Positions 52,857 through 63,195 of a stretch of 64,000 nucleotides of DNA are shown here, in pieces. Position numbers and translations under genes: made by a program. Origin of the DNA: JBMYZL01 sp049610385 (GTDB lineage: Bacteria; Bacteroidota; Bacteroidia; Flavobacteriales_D; Sanyastnellaceae); NCBI GenBank assembly GCA_049610385.1, contig JBMYZL010000015.1, positions 4,856 to 68,855 on the forward strand, in the 5' to 3' direction. Numbering within the stretch: position 1 is the first letter of the stretch; each line of letters begins with the position of its first letter. The notes beneath the pieces were generated by a model. That model saw nothing but the letters and a program-made list of their open reading frames with translations, was not told where the DNA came from and made no database searches.

Positions 52857-54298
52857 ACTCATGGAATTCAAAGGCCAAGTCCATTTGGGCATTCGGCGCG
52901 ATTGGGCTGATGGCCATTTCTGGTGCTCAGTCCCAATCCCCATTGTCAACAACCCACACCTTGACCTTGGCGGAGGCCCAAACCCTTGCCCTTGAAAATG
53001 CCTACGCCATTCAATATGCCCGATTGGACCAAGAAAAGGCTCGTCGAGATGTCAAGGAGTTGACCGCATCGGGGTTGCCACAGTTGAACTTGATTGCGGA
53101 TTACAGCCAGTTCATTGACATCCCCACACAAGTGGTTCCTGCAGATGCATTTGGGTTTCCGGATTATTTGACGGAGTTTCTGGGTGGCGTGGCCCAAGCG
53201 ACAGGGGTTCCGCTCAATGCACCGGCCCCGGACCCATCGGGCCTCAGTGAGTTGCAATTCGGAAATGAGCACACGGCGAATGTGGGTGTGCAGGCGAGCC
53301 AACTGATTTTCAGCGGGTCTTATTTCGTGGGTTTGCAAGCGGCTCGATTGTTTGCAGAGTCCCGTGCGCAAGCGGTGGAGAGAACAGCTGATGAGGTGCG
53401 CAAAACCGTGGCTGAAGCTTACCATGCAGTTTGTGCAGCGCAATTGAATGCGGAGATGCTTTCTGAAATGAAGTTGACCCTTGTTGAGCAGTTGGTGGAG
53501 ACGCAGGCATTGCAACAAGCGGGTTTCCTCGATGCCACGGCTGCAGATCAAATGGCGTTGGCGGTGAAAGACCTGGAACAACAGGCGGCCTATGCGGCGT
53601 CTCAAGTTGTGCTTTTGAAGGCGGTATTGGCCTTTCAAATGGGATTGCCACCGACGGATTCAATCGCATTGACCCAAGATCTGGCCTCGCTTTCTGCCGA
53701 AATGGGTGGTGCTGAACTGTTGAGCCAGCCATTCAACCCCATGGCATTGCCGGGGTTGAGAGAGCAGCAAGCTTTGGTAGAACTCGCGGGTCTGGATGTT
53801 CAAAACCGAAAAGCTGAAGGCTTGCCGCAAATCGCTGCATTCTACAATTTCCAACAAAACGCCCAAAGATCGGCTTGGGATTTTTTCGATCCCGATGGCT
53901 CTTGGTATGATGTACAACTCTGGGGAGTCAACTTTTCCATGCCATTGTGGAACAGTTTCGGGGGAAAGCAGCGTGTGGAGAAGGCCCAAATCGAGCATGA
54001 CCGTGCCCGAATTGGATACGAGCAGATGGAACACGCCGCCAACTTGGAATTTCTGGCCGCGCAAGATGAATACCGGAATGCCAAGGCCCAGGAGCAAAAT
54101 CGCGAAGAAGCTTTGGAGTTGGCACAGCGCATTTACAATCGCATTGAAACCGGATACGGCGAAGGTGTCAATTCAAGTTTTGAGCTGGCTGATGCTCGCA
54201 ACCGTTTGATTGAAGCCAAGGGCGGTTTCATTGCCGCTCAAATGAATTGTTTGAATGCCCGCGTCCGTTTGCAGGCCGCACTATCTGACTTTGAATGA
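52853..54298 (+). CDS. TolC-family outer-membrane efflux protein
   Basis: 481 aa with a signal peptide (residues 1-28, ending GAQSQ). Two OEP repeats follow, each with long helices (LTLAEAQTLALENAYAIQYA near residue 38; EALELAQRIYNRIETGYGEG near 420). It would form the outer-membrane channel of the tripartite pump. ATG 52853 overlaps the tetR stop; an upstream ATG (52820) would add 11 residues. Its stop overlaps the adaptor gene (ATGA). Confidence 0.94.
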   Translation: MNSWNSKAKSIWAFGAIGLMAISGAQSQSPLSTTHTLTLAEAQTLALENAYAIQYARLDQEKARRDVKELTASGLPQLNLIADYSQFIDIPTQVVPADAFGFPDYLTEFLGGVAQATGVPLNAPAPDPSGLSELQFGNEHTANVGVQASQLIFSGSYFVGLQAARLFAESRAQAVERTADEVRKTVAEAYHAVCAAQLNAEMLSEMKLTLVEQLVETQALQQAGFLDATAADQMALAVKDLEQQAAYAASQVVLLKAVLAFQMGLPPTDSIALTQDLASLSAEMGGAELLSQPFNPMALPGLREQQALVELAGLDVQNRKAEGLPQIAAFYNFQQNAQRSAWDFFDPDGSWYDVQLWGVNFSMPLWNSFGGKQRVEKAQIEHDRARIGYEQMEHAANLEFLAAQDEYRNAKAQEQNREEALELAQRIYNRIETGYGEGVNSSFELADARNRLIEAKGGFIAAQMNCLNARVRLQAALSDFE

Positions 54299-55377
54299 CC
54301 ACATCTCATTTTGACAACATGAAGACCCATTTCTTCACTTTTTTAAGGGCAATTGCATGGCTGTGCCTTCCCATTTTGTTGGCTTCTTGCGGCGGTGATC
54401 CGGCGGTTGACGAGGCAGCCGAGAATGCAGCGGGCCGCGATGATCGCATTGGTGTGACTGTGCAGCCTGTAAACCCTGAGCGTTTTGTGCATTCCTTTTC
54501 GGTTCAAGGCAATGTAGAAACGGACAAGAACGCGACGGTGACTGCGGAGTTTGGTGGCAGCGTAGATGAGATTTTTGTGCGGGAAGGTCAGCGCGTGATT
54601 GAAGGAACTCCTTTGCTGCACGTGAATACGGAGGTTTTGGAACGATCCCTTGAGGAAATCCGCACACAACTGGGCCTGGCTGAGGACTTGTTTGCGAGGC
54701 AAGAACGTTTGTGGAAACAGGAAATCGGAAGTGAAGTGGAGTTCTTGCAAGCACGAACACAAGTGGAGGCGCTTCGAAACAGCCAGGCCACAATGTTGGC
54801 CCAAATGGACATGGCAGTGGTGCGCGCACCCTTCAGTGGCATCGTGGATCGAATTTTTGTCAAAACTGGGGAAATGGGGATGCCGGGGATGCCTGTGGCC
54901 CGGGTGATTGATCTCGATGACATGTATGTGCGTGCCATGGTGAGCGATCATTATGCGGGTCGTGTGTCCGAAGGGATGCCCGCTCAGGTGATTGTGAGCC
55001 GCGTGGACACGGTCAAGACGAAAGTGGGTCGTGTGGGCCAATTCATCAATCCAGCGAACAGATCGATTGAGGTGACCTTACCGCTGCCGAAAGGCACTGC
55101 ATTTTTGCCCAACATGTTCGCCAGCGTTCAATTGCAGGATGTCGCTGTGGACAGCGCAGTGGTGGTTCGAAGCGCGTTGATTCAACAAGATGTGGAAGGC
55201 AAAAGCTTTGTTTACGTTGCCCGCGGAGGTGAAGCCCACAAAGCGGTGGTGAATGTCAAAATGGGCAGTGGTGACGAGATGTGGGTGGCGTCAGGTTTGG
55301 CTTTTGGAGACCAAATCATCGACAAAGGATCTTCCCGTGTGACGGACGGTGAACCCATTCGAATCCTCAATCCCTAA
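54295..55377 (+). CDS. RND efflux periplasmic adaptor (membrane fusion) lipoprotein
   Basis: 360 aa. The signal peptide ends in the lipobox LLASC (Cys32; Cys24 if ATG 54319 is used), so it is anchored in the inner membrane. A barrel-sandwich (lipoyl-like) domain is split by a helical hairpin (residues about 70-180; VVRAPFSGIVDRIFVKTGE), followed by a beta-barrel and a membrane-proximal domain. It bridges the pump to TolC. Confidence 0.93.
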   Translation: MTTSHFDNMKTHFFTFLRAIAWLCLPILLASCGGDPAVDEAAENAAGRDDRIGVTVQPVNPERFVHSFSVQGNVETDKNATVTAEFGGSVDEIFVREGQRVIEGTPLLHVNTEVLERSLEEIRTQLGLAEDLFARQERLWKQEIGSEVEFLQARTQVEALRNSQATMLAQMDMAVVRAPFSGIVDRIFVKTGEMGMPGMPVARVIDLDDMYVRAMVSDHYAGRVSEGMPAQVIVSRVDTVKTKVGRVGQFINPANRSIEVTLPLPKGTAFLPNMFASVQLQDVAVDSAVVVRSALIQQDVEGKSFVYVARGGEAHKAVVNVKMGSGDEMWVASGLAFGDQIIDKGSSRVTDGEPIRILNP

Positions 55378-55383
55378 TTTCCC

Positions 55384-58300
55384 ATGGAACAAGAGCAAGC
55401 CCCTTTGGGTGGGAAGCAGCGGGAATTTGGGCTGACCACCTGGAGCATCGAGAACCGGACGACGGTTTTTGTGCTTATTGCCATCATCACCTTCAGCGGA
55501 ATTTACAGTTATCTCACGGTTCCGAAGGAGAGTTTCCCAGATGTGGTTGTGCCCGAGGTGTACATCGGGACGGCTTATCCTGGCAACAGCCCTGTGAACA
55601 TAGAGAAGCTGATCACCCGGCCATTGGAAAAGGAGATCAACACCATCACAGGCATCGATGAAATCACGTCCACCTCTGTTCAGGGTTACAGTGCTGTGGA
55701 TGTCAAGTTCAATTTTAGTGTGGAGCCGTCAGAGGCCTTGCGCAAGGTCAAGGACGCTGTGGACAAAGTGAAAGCGGACCCGGACTTCCCAGACGACTTA
55801 CCGGCGGAGCCCAATGTGTTTGAGCTCAACTTTTCGGAGTTGCTGCCCGTGATGAATGTGAATTTGTCTGGCGATTATAGCCTCGATGATTTGAAGCTTT
55901 ATGCAGAATACCTCGAGGATGAAATCGAGGAACTGCCGGAGATCAGCAAAGTGGACATTCGGGGCGTGATGGACAAAGAGGTGGAAATCATCGTCGACAA
56001 CCTGCGGGCCGAGGCGATGCAAGTCAGTTTCAATGACATTTCTGGTGCCATTGCCCAAGAAAATGTAACGGTTTCAGGGGGTGATTTGCTGGTGGACAAT
56101 GCCCGCAGGACAGTTCAAGTGGTCGGTGATTTCACTTCCATGGAGGAAATTGCGGGCGTCATCGTTAAATCGGAGAAAGGGGCTCCAGTGTATCTCCGCG
56201 ATGTGGCTGAAGTCCATTTTGTGGAGAAGGAAAAAGAAAGTTATGCCCGGGAATATGGCAATCCGGTGGTGACCTTGGATGTGATCAAAAGAGCGGGAGA
56301 GAATCTCATTGAGGCGTCCAATGGAATCAATGCAATCATTGAAAAGGCCCAAGAGGACATGTTGCCACGCAACCTCAATGTGTCCATCACAAATGACCAA
56401 TCGGATCAAGTTCGAACCCAAGTCGATGAACTTCAGAATTCGATCATTTTTGGGGTACTGCTCGTTGTGGGTGTGCTGTTGTTTTTCCTGGGCCTGCGCA
56501 ATGCACTTTTTGTGGGGGTGGCCATTCCCTTGTCCATGTTCATGGCTTTCATGGTATTGAATGCCTTCGGTGTGACGTTCAATGTTATGGTGTTGTTCTC
56601 GTTGGTTTTGGCTTTGGGCATGTTGGTGGACAATGGCATTGTGGTGGTGGAGAATGTGTATCGATTGATGGATGAAGGCATGCCGCCGCTGAAAGCCGCC
56701 CGCTTCGGGGTTGGAGAAGTTGCATGGCCCATCATTGCTTCAACAGCGACGACGTTGGCAGCGTTTTTGCCTCTCGCCGTATGGCCAGGCTTGATCGGCG
56801 AGTTCATGAAGTATTTGCCGATCACATTGATTGTCGTGCTTTCTTCCTCGTTGTTTGTGGCTTTGGTCATCAATCCGGTGTTGACCTCCATTTTCATGAA
56901 GGTCGGCGAGGAGCGAGTGAATCGCCGTCGGGCTTGGCTGGTCTCCGGGGTTTTGATTTTCATTGGATTGGCTTTTTTGTTTTTTGGGGCGACTGGCATG
57001 GGAAATGTGTTGCTTATCGCGGGCACCTTGACTCTGCTGAATATGCACTTGTTGTACCCTGCCACGCGGTTGTTCCAAAACCGTTTTCTCCCTTGGTTGG
57101 AGCGGGCATACGAAGCTTTCCTTCGTTATGCGTTAGCGGGTTGGAAGCCGTGGGTTTTCTTTTTTGGTACGGCGATGTTGTTCTTGGTTTCCGTTGTCCT
57201 TTTGGGCTCCTTCCCCCCCAAGGTGGAGTTTTTCCCATCCAATGAACCCCAGTTTTTGAATGTCTTCATCACCAAACCCATTGGAACTGATTTGGAGGAG
57301 ACCAATCGCGTGGCAAAAGACATTGAGGGCATCATTTTCGACTTTGTGGAAGAGGACCGTTGGAAACGACCTCATCCGGAGACTGGAGAATTGGAAAGTT
57401 TCATGGTCAATTCCATCATTGGCCAAGTGGGCAACGGAACCAGCGACCCGAATGAAGGTCCTGATTTGGGCAATACCCCCCACAAGGCCCGGATTTCCAT
57501 CAACTTTGTAAAGTTTCAAGAACGTCGAGGGCTGTCTTCGAAAGAGATGCTCTCCGAATTGCGGGATCGGTTGCGAGGTTATCCCGATGCGGAAGTGATT
57601 GTCACCAAGAATTCAGATGGTCCACCGCAAGGTGCCCCGATCAACATTGAAGTTCGTGGTGAGGATTACGACCAGGTTTTGGCGACGGCGACGTCGCTTC
57701 GAAAATATCTTCGTGATCGCGACTTCGAAGGGGTAGAGGAATTGAAAATCGATGTGGACAAGCGCAAGCCCGAATTGCCCATTACCATTGATCGCGAGAA
57801 AGCCCGACACTACGGTTTGTCGACCCAGAACATTGGCTATACCATTCGAACGGCATTGTTTGGTCGAGAGGTAAGCACTTACAAGGACGGCGAAGACGAC
57901 TATCCCATCAACATTCGATTTCCGAAAGAAGTCCGCAACAATGTTGACGCCTTGATGAATCAAAAAATCATCTTCCGAAGTGCATCAGATGGTCAAATCA
58001 AGGAGGTGCCGATTTCCGCGGTTGCACAGGCTGATCGCAGCACCACTTTCAGCAGTGTCAAACGGAAGGACTTGGATCGTGTGGTGACCGTCAGTTCCAA
58101 TGTTTTGGAAGGGGCAAATGCGAACCAAATTGTTGCCAACATGAAGGAGGCATTGGAACGAGAATTCACAGCGCCTTCAGGTGTAGATTTTGACTTCACG
58201 GGTCAACAGGAGGAACAGGAAAAGGAATTGGCCTTCCTGTCCAGGGCCTTGTTGATTGCCTTGTTTCTCATCATTCTGATCATTGTGACGCAATTCAACA

Positions 58301-58839
58301 GCATCACAACGCCTTTCATCATTGGGTTCAGTGTCTTTTTCAGTTTGATTGGTGTCTTGCTGGGGCTTGTGATTTTCCAAATGGATTTTGTCATCATCAT
58401 GACCATGATAGGCATCATTTCCCTCGCAGGGGTGGTGGTGAACAATGCCATCGTTTTGATTGATTATACCGATTTGATTCGTGCGAGAAAAAGAGAAGAA
58501 TTGGATGTGAGTCAATCGCTGCCGTTTTCCGAAGTGGTCGAATCCATTGTCTTGGGTGGCAAGACGCGTTTGAGACCGGTGTTGTTAACGGCCATCACAA
58601 CTGTGCTTGGGTTGCTGCCGTTGGCCATTGGTTTCAACATTGATTTTGTCTCGCTTGTCACCGAGTATGACCCTCGCATTTACATCGGTGGAGACAACAA
58701 TGTGTTTTGGAAGCCCATGAGTTGGGCAATCATATATGGCCTCACTTTTGCGACGTTTCTGACCTTGGTGATTGTTCCAGTGATGTACTGGTGGATCAAC
58801 AGAATGGTCTACAAATACGGAAAGAAATTGCCGGTTTGA
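55384..58839 (+). CDS. RND-family efflux permease (AcrB/HAE1-like)
   Basis: 1151-aa inner-membrane proton antiporter. It has twelve membrane helices in the usual 1+5 / 1+5 layout with two large periplasmic loops (about residues 45-340 and 640-930). The proton-relay Asp lies in LALGMLVDNGIVVVENVYRL. The porter domain includes FPDVVVPEVYIGTAYPGNSP. It is longer than AcrB (1049 aa), partly because of an extra hydrophobic segment around residue 515-570. Hydrophobic drugs or lipid-like compounds are likely substrates; metal-pump signatures are not evident. Confidence 0.95.
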   Translation: MEQEQAPLGGKQREFGLTTWSIENRTTVFVLIAIITFSGIYSYLTVPKESFPDVVVPEVYIGTAYPGNSPVNIEKLITRPLEKEINTITGIDEITSTSVQGYSAVDVKFNFSVEPSEALRKVKDAVDKVKADPDFPDDLPAEPNVFELNFSELLPVMNVNLSGDYSLDDLKLYAEYLEDEIEELPEISKVDIRGVMDKEVEIIVDNLRAEAMQVSFNDISGAIAQENVTVSGGDLLVDNARRTVQVVGDFTSMEEIAGVIVKSEKGAPVYLRDVAEVHFVEKEKESYAREYGNPVVTLDVIKRAGENLIEASNGINAIIEKAQEDMLPRNLNVSITNDQSDQVRTQVDELQNSIIFGVLLVVGVLLFFLGLRNALFVGVAIPLSMFMAFMVLNAFGVTFNVMVLFSLVLALGMLVDNGIVVVENVYRLMDEGMPPLKAARFGVGEVAWPIIASTATTLAAFLPLAVWPGLIGEFMKYLPITLIVVLSSSLFVALVINPVLTSIFMKVGEERVNRRRAWLVSGVLIFIGLAFLFFGATGMGNVLLIAGTLTLLNMHLLYPATRLFQNRFLPWLERAYEAFLRYALAGWKPWVFFFGTAMLFLVSVVLLGSFPPKVEFFPSNEPQFLNVFITKPIGTDLEETNRVAKDIEGIIFDFVEEDRWKRPHPETGELESFMVNSIIGQVGNGTSDPNEGPDLGNTPHKARISINFVKFQERRGLSSKEMLSELRDRLRGYPDAEVIVTKNSDGPPQGAPINIEVRGEDYDQVLATATSLRKYLRDRDFEGVEELKIDVDKRKPELPITIDREKARHYGLSTQNIGYTIRTALFGREVSTYKDGEDDYPINIRFPKEVRNNVDALMNQKIIFRSASDGQIKEVPISAVAQADRSTTFSSVKRKDLDRVVTVSSNVLEGANANQIVANMKEALEREFTAPSGVDFDFTGQQEEQEKELAFLSRALLIALFLIILIIVTQFNSITTPFIIGFSVFFSLIGVLLGLVIFQMDFVIIMTMIGIISLAGVVVNNAIVLIDYTDLIRARKREELDVSQSLPFSEVVESIVLGGKTRLRPVLLTAITTVLGLLPLAIGFNIDFVSLVTEYDPRIYIGGDNNVFWKPMSWAIIYGLTFATFLTLVIVPVMYWWINRMVYKYGKKLPV

Positions 58840-58941
58840 ATGGAATCACATTCACAAAAGGGGATCCCCATTTGAATGATGTTCCGATCACAATCAAGTC
58901 GAGGCTCGTGGAATCCAGATAGAAACAAGAGGCAGAGCGAA

Positions 58942-61461
58942 TCAATCACCGACTTGCAGCCGTCGAACCCGGGGCGAAATGCGGCACAGAATTTCATAGG
59001 GAAGGGTCTGTGCCGCGGCAGCAAGTTCCTCAATAGAGGGTTGGTCTCCGAAAAGGGTCACCTCATCACCTACACGAACCTTTTTGATGTTCGTGATGTC
59101 CACCGTGGTCATGTCCATGTTGACCCGGCCGACCACCTGAGCCGGTTGTCCTTGAATCATCACCCATCCTTTTCCGTTGGATAGATGTCTCGGCCAGCCA
59201 TCTGCATATCCAACCGGCAAAGTGGCGATGCGTCGCGGCTGATTTGCTGGATCGGTGAGTCCATAACCCACCCCATCACCTGCAGGCACCTCGCGAATGG
59301 CAGAAATCGTGGTTCGCCACGAAATGGCGGGTTGCAATTTGATGTCCAACCCTTCAACAGGACCGATGCCATAAAGCGCTATCCCGATTCGGACGCAGTC
59401 GCCGGCATGTTCGGGAAATCGAAGGCAACCGGCAGAATTGAGGATGTGACTGTGCAACCGATGATGCTCCGAAGACAAAGTTTCTCGGATGGCAGCAAGT
59501 GCACGATGGAACACCCGAATTTGGAGTTGATTGGAGGCTTCTGCATGGGGGTCTTCAGCACTGGACAGGTGGGAGAAAACAGTGGCCACTTCTAAGTTTT
59601 GGGACCAGTTTTCCGCCTTCCATCTCCTCATCAGTGCTGGAATTTCTTCGGGGTCGAATCCCAATCGATGCATGCCAGAATCCACTTTCAAATGAATGGG
59701 CCATCTGGGGTGATTCCCTTGGCTGTGAATTTTGAGCAATGATTGCAGGTGGTCGATGGAGTGGATTTCAGGTTCCAGATCATGTGCCAAAAGCGTGGAA
59801 AATGTGGCCGGGTTGGGATTGAACACGAGAATCCGTTGATTTAAGCCAGAGCGCCGAAGTTCAACGCCTTCTTGTGTGCACGCGACAGCAAAGAGATTGA
59901 CCCCACGACGTGCCAAAGCATGTCCAACCGCAATGGCACTCGCTCCATAGGCTGAGGCTTTGATGACGGCTATGATGTCCAAGGGCCTTTGGACGGCGGT
60001 CTGAACATGGTGCCGAAGGGTGCGAAGGTTGTAGACGATGGCCTCCAGGTCAATGGTCAGTGTCGTGGAATGTCCTTGTTTGAGCAACTGCTCTGTGATG
60101 TGCTCAAAAGCATCACGCCGCCTCCCCTTGACCAAAATATCCAAACCTGAAAAATCTTCGGGGCAGGTTTGAATCAACTCCAACATATCGTCCAAAGTTG
60201 GGACAAAGGTTGTGTTGTCAATGGGCGCATCGGAGGGACTCCATTCATGGCCAACCAACCACAATTTGGAGATCGGGCGTTGTCGGATGATAGATTCAAG
60301 CCGATTTCCGGCATCATTCCCCATTCCTGAAACGGGTCCCAGGATGGCGGCTTTGGGATGTGTTTCGGGCAAAGAGACCAAATCACTCATCGCCATGGAA
60401 AGGGCACTCCAATCATTGGTCCAAGCATCACTTAGCACCCAAGTTCCCGCGGGTGTTTGGAGCCGTTCCATTCGCATGTCCAGGCTTTTCAAGACACCCA
60501 TTCTTTGAATGATGGTTTCTGGATGCACCCCAAGCGCCATGGCCGCACAAATGGCAGTCATGGCATTTCGATAGGCCATTTTGCCGGGAACGGACAACGG
60601 AACAACAAACCTCACCTCCTGATTGGGACCTCGAAATTTCAAGTCGATTTCCAATGGGTTCGTGGACCCATTTTGGCCCATAACCTCCAAGTCACATCCG
60701 GAACCTGCCGCTCCCCAACAGATGACGCGAATGCCCATTTCTTCCAGCATAGATTTGGCTTCACGCAAGTCGTCCGGCAACACCACCCAACGACATTGTG
60801 CGAACAACTTGAGCTTTTCACGGAGCAAATGGCGCGGACTTTCGAATGTTTCCAGATGGGCATCGCCAAAATGGGTCAAGACACCGAAGTCAGGCGATGT
60901 GGTTACGGCCAAAGCGTCCATTTCCGCGGGTTGAGAAATGCCCACTTCAATCAGGCCAAGGCGATGTTGGGGTCGCAATTCCCACAAGCTGATGGCAACA
61001 CCGAGTTGGCTATTGTATGAACGTGGTGTCAAATGGGTTTCATGTGGCGCATTGATCAGACAGGACAACCACTCTTTCACAATGGTTTTGCCGTTGCTCC
61101 CGGTGATTCCTACAATTTCGGCGGAATTGGCCTCTCGCCAGGCGCGGGTCAATTTTTGCAACCACAGGATGGAATCCGGAACTTCGACTACATCGCAATT
61201 CGGCAAGGTTTTGGGCCCGGGGTCTTTTTGGACCCAAAACATCTGAACGCCCTTTTTGTGGGCCTCTTGCAAGAAATGGTGGCCGTCATTGAACTCTCCT
61301 TGAATGGCCACGAACACACAATTCGAATGATGTATGGGTTGCAATGAGCGGGTGTCAAAAACCACTTCCAATGCGTCGGAATCGGGGACTTCCGTTGGAC
61401 CCTCCCATCGCGTTTGGGTGGCATGAACCGTTGACCACTTGCGAAAGAACCCCTTGTTCAT
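58942..61461 (-). CDS. murF/alr: Bifunctional MurF ligase / alanine racemase
   Basis: 839 aa. The N-terminal half (residues 1-465) is MurF, which joins D-Ala-D-Ala to the UDP-MurNAc tripeptide; the ATP loop is GITGSNGKT at 118-126. The C-terminal half (about 475-839) is alanine racemase, with the PLP lysine in VIKASAYGAS and the catalytic Tyr in GVGYGLTDP. The fusion is characteristic of Bacteroidota and couples D-alanine supply with its use. ATG 61461 overlaps the tdk stop (ATGA). It converges on the RND operon across 102 nt that hold no gene. Confidence 0.97.
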   Translation of the reverse strand: MNKGFFRKWSTVHATQTRWEGPTEVPDSDALEVVFDTRSLQPIHHSNCVFVAIQGEFNDGHHFLQEAHKKGVQMFWVQKDPGPKTLPNCDVVEVPDSILWLQKLTRAWREANSAEIVGITGSNGKTIVKEWLSCLINAPHETHLTPRSYNSQLGVAISLWELRPQHRLGLIEVGISQPAEMDALAVTTSPDFGVLTHFGDAHLETFESPRHLLREKLKLFAQCRWVVLPDDLREAKSMLEEMGIRVICWGAAGSGCDLEVMGQNGSTNPLEIDLKFRGPNQEVRFVVPLSVPGKMAYRNAMTAICAAMALGVHPETIIQRMGVLKSLDMRMERLQTPAGTWVLSDAWTNDWSALSMAMSDLVSLPETHPKAAILGPVSGMGNDAGNRLESIIRQRPISKLWLVGHEWSPSDAPIDNTTFVPTLDDMLELIQTCPEDFSGLDILVKGRRRDAFEHITEQLLKQGHSTTLTIDLEAIVYNLRTLRHHVQTAVQRPLDIIAVIKASAYGASAIAVGHALARRGVNLFAVACTQEGVELRRSGLNQRILVFNPNPATFSTLLAHDLEPEIHSIDHLQSLLKIHSQGNHPRWPIHLKVDSGMHRLGFDPEEIPALMRRWKAENWSQNLEVATVFSHLSSAEDPHAEASNQLQIRVFHRALAAIRETLSSEHHRLHSHILNSAGCLRFPEHAGDCVRIGIALYGIGPVEGLDIKLQPAISWRTTISAIREVPAGDGVGYGLTDPANQPRRIATLPVGYADGWPRHLSNGKGWVMIQGQPAQVVGRVNMDMTTVDITNIKKVRVGDEVTLFGDQPSIEELAAAAQTLPYEILCRISPRVRRLQVGD

Positions 61462-62063
61462 GAGGTTCTAGTTGGCTCTTTGGGTTGTGTGATCCCCCTG
61501 GCCGCAACGAAAGCTTGTCGGGCCAGCGGGATGTATCGATCTTTTTCTCCAACTTCAACGGTGTCGCTGCCCCCAGATATGCGATGCGAAAAATGTGCGG
61601 GCCTTCCGGTTTCGACGCAAACGGCGCTCAATTTGGTCACATCCTCAGCTCGGGCAAGCAACTCGGGCATGCATCCAAAGGGCTCTCCTGTGAAATCCAA
61701 GTCCAATCCAGCGGCAATCACACGGTGTCCAGCGTTGGCCATTTCTGCACACAATCGGGGCAATTCATCATCGAAGAACTGCACCTCGTCAATGGCCACA
61801 ACAGGAACATGGCGGGGTTGACGGTCCATCCATTCACGGATTTCATGGCTGTCTTTCACCAAAACGGATGGCAATTCGTTCGAATCATGGGAGCGAACGG
61901 CATTGGGGTTCCATCGGGTGTCGGTGGAGGGCTTGAAGATGACCGTGGGTTGTTTGGCGATTTGGGCGCGTCGAACCCGCCGAAGCAATTCTTCGGTTTT
62001 GCCAGAAAACATGGGGCCACAAATGATTTCGATTCGGCCTTCGCCGTGGTGAAGATGTGTCAT
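61458..62063 (-). CDS. tdk: Thymidine kinase (type II)
   Basis: 201 aa. The P-loop is CGPMFSGKTEELLRR (residues 15-29) and the Walker B-like region is VAIDEVQFFDDE. It phosphorylates thymidine for salvage. The lasso region has VCVETGRPAHFSHR where zinc-type enzymes carry a second Cys, and the C-terminal Cys pair is also missing, so the structural zinc site is absent; this seems normal for Bacteroidota. ATG 62063; TAACTTAG 25 nt upstream (minus strand, 62088-62095) could be its -7 box with one mismatch. Confidence 0.95.
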   Translation of the reverse strand: MTHLHHGEGRIEIICGPMFSGKTEELLRRVRRAQIAKQPTVIFKPSTDTRWNPNAVRSHDSNELPSVLVKDSHEIREWMDRQPRHVPVVAIDEVQFFDDELPRLCAEMANAGHRVIAAGLDLDFTGEPFGCMPELLARAEDVTKLSAVCVETGRPAHFSHRISGGSDTVEVGEKDRYIPLARQAFVAARGITQPKEPTRTS

Positions 62064-62246
62064 GGATGGAACTTCGGTGACAAGGTGCTAAGTTACTGGT
62101 GTGGGCCCTTCCATGCAGGCGATGGAATGGACCTTTTTGGGGTCAGTCCAGTTGAGGTCCAGAGATGACGGGTCAGAATCTGATGCCGCTGGTGGATTTG
62201 GTCTTGGCCATGTCGATGATCATGTGGGGATTTGTTCACAATGGAC

Positions 62247-62278
62247 TTTGGGTTGTAAACATTCATTTGCTATCTTCG
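62247..62278 (+). promoter_or_regulatory. Promoter of rplM-rpsI (TTTG-N20-TATCTTCG)
   Basis: TTTG (62247-62250) and TATCTTCG (62271-62278) fit the Bacteroidota promoter pattern, with the same -7 variant as tRNA-Asn. The leader that follows contains a small hairpin CCCCA-ATAG-TGGGG (62282-62295) close to the expected mRNA 5' end. Confidence 0.6.
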
Positions 62279-62322
62279 CGCCCCCAATAGTGGGGTGATA
62301 TTTTGAGAATCAGACTTTGACC

Positions 62323-62772
62323 GTGGATACAATAAGCTACAAGACGCTCTCCGCCAACAAGGAGAATGCCGACAAAAAGTGGTTGGTCGTTGATGCTGAG
62401 GGGCAGACTCTGGGCCGATTGGCCTCGGTTGTTGCCTCCCACTTGCGTGGAAAGCACAAGACGAATTTCACTCCCCATGCCGACTGTGGAGACTATGTGA
62501 TTGTGGTCAATGCTGAAAAGGTGGTTTTGACAGGCAACAAATGGGACAACAAGGAGTACATCCGTTACACGGGTTACCCCGGGGGACAGCGCGTGCGCAC
62601 CGCCAAGGAACAATTGGAACGGAAGCCTTTTGCTCTTGTCGAAGACGCTGTACGTGGCATGTTGCCCAAGAATCGATTGGGTCGCGAGTTGTTCCGGAAC
62701 CTTCACGTTTATGTGGGGCCTGAACACAAGCACGAGGCGCAGAAACCCACGCCACTCGAAATCAAGGGCTGA
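62323..62772 (+). CDS. rplM: 50S ribosomal protein L13
   Basis: 149 aa. It reads MDTISYKTLSANKENADKKW and then LVVDAEGQTLGRLAS, with the conserved GKHKTNFTPHADCGDYVIVVNA and VRGMLPKNRLG. The start is GTG 62323: homologues begin MDT-x-SYKT, and this is the only codon that gives that start. A TTG at 62317 is weaker. It is followed 19 nt later by rpsI, the standard pair. Confidence 0.97.
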   Translation: MDTISYKTLSANKENADKKWLVVDAEGQTLGRLASVVASHLRGKHKTNFTPHADCGDYVIVVNAEKVVLTGNKWDNKEYIRYTGYPGGQRVRTAKEQLERKPFALVEDAVRGMLPKNRLGRELFRNLHVYVGPEHKHEAQKPTPLEIKG

Positions 62773-62791
62773 ATTAGGAATACGGATCTGA

Positions 62792-63178
62792 ATGGATACA
62801 ATCAATACATCTGGACGTCGGAAAACTGCAATTGCGCGGTTGTACATGACCCCCGGGACAGGAAAAGTGACTGTCAACAAAAAGGACGTAGAGAACTACT
62901 TCACAACAGCCGTGCTGCAGTATAAAGTTCAGCAACCGTTTCAACTGACCGAGACTTCAGGGCAGTATGACGTGAAGGTCAATGTCGATGGAGGCGGTAT
63001 CACAGGACAGGCTGAAGCCGTCCGTTTGGCCATTTCCAAAGCTTTGGTCGAAATCAATCCAGAATGGAAGCCTGCTTTGAAGCAGGAAGGCTTGACCACC
63101 CGTGACCCCAGAATGGTGGAACGGAAGAAGTTTGGTCAGCGCAAGGCGCGGAAGAAGACTCAGTTCTCCAAGCGTTAA
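62792..63178 (+). CDS. rpsI: 30S ribosomal protein S9
   Basis: 128 aa. The N-terminus INTSGRRKTAIARLYMTPG and the basic tail ending RKARKKTQFSKR are diagnostic; the final Lys-Arg contacts tRNA in the P site. It starts at ATG 62792 and is co-transcribed with rplM. A terminator-like hairpin follows its stop. Confidence 0.98.
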   Translation: MDTINTSGRRKTAIARLYMTPGTGKVTVNKKDVENYFTTAVLQYKVQQPFQLTETSGQYDVKVNVDGGGITGQAEAVRLAISKALVEINPEWKPALKQEGLTTRDPRMVERKKFGQRKARKKTQFSKR

Positions 63179-63195
63179 GAAACCTTCGAATTTTC

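Noticed and set aside
58859..58875. GGGGATCCCC palindrome between the RND operon and murF/alr
   Set aside because: Only 10 bp with no loop or T-tail; not a convincing terminator or operator.
61458..61700. Loss of zinc-binding cysteines in thymidine kinase as a novelty
   Set aside because: As far as I recall, Bacteroidota thymidine kinases commonly lack them; recorded under the gene only.
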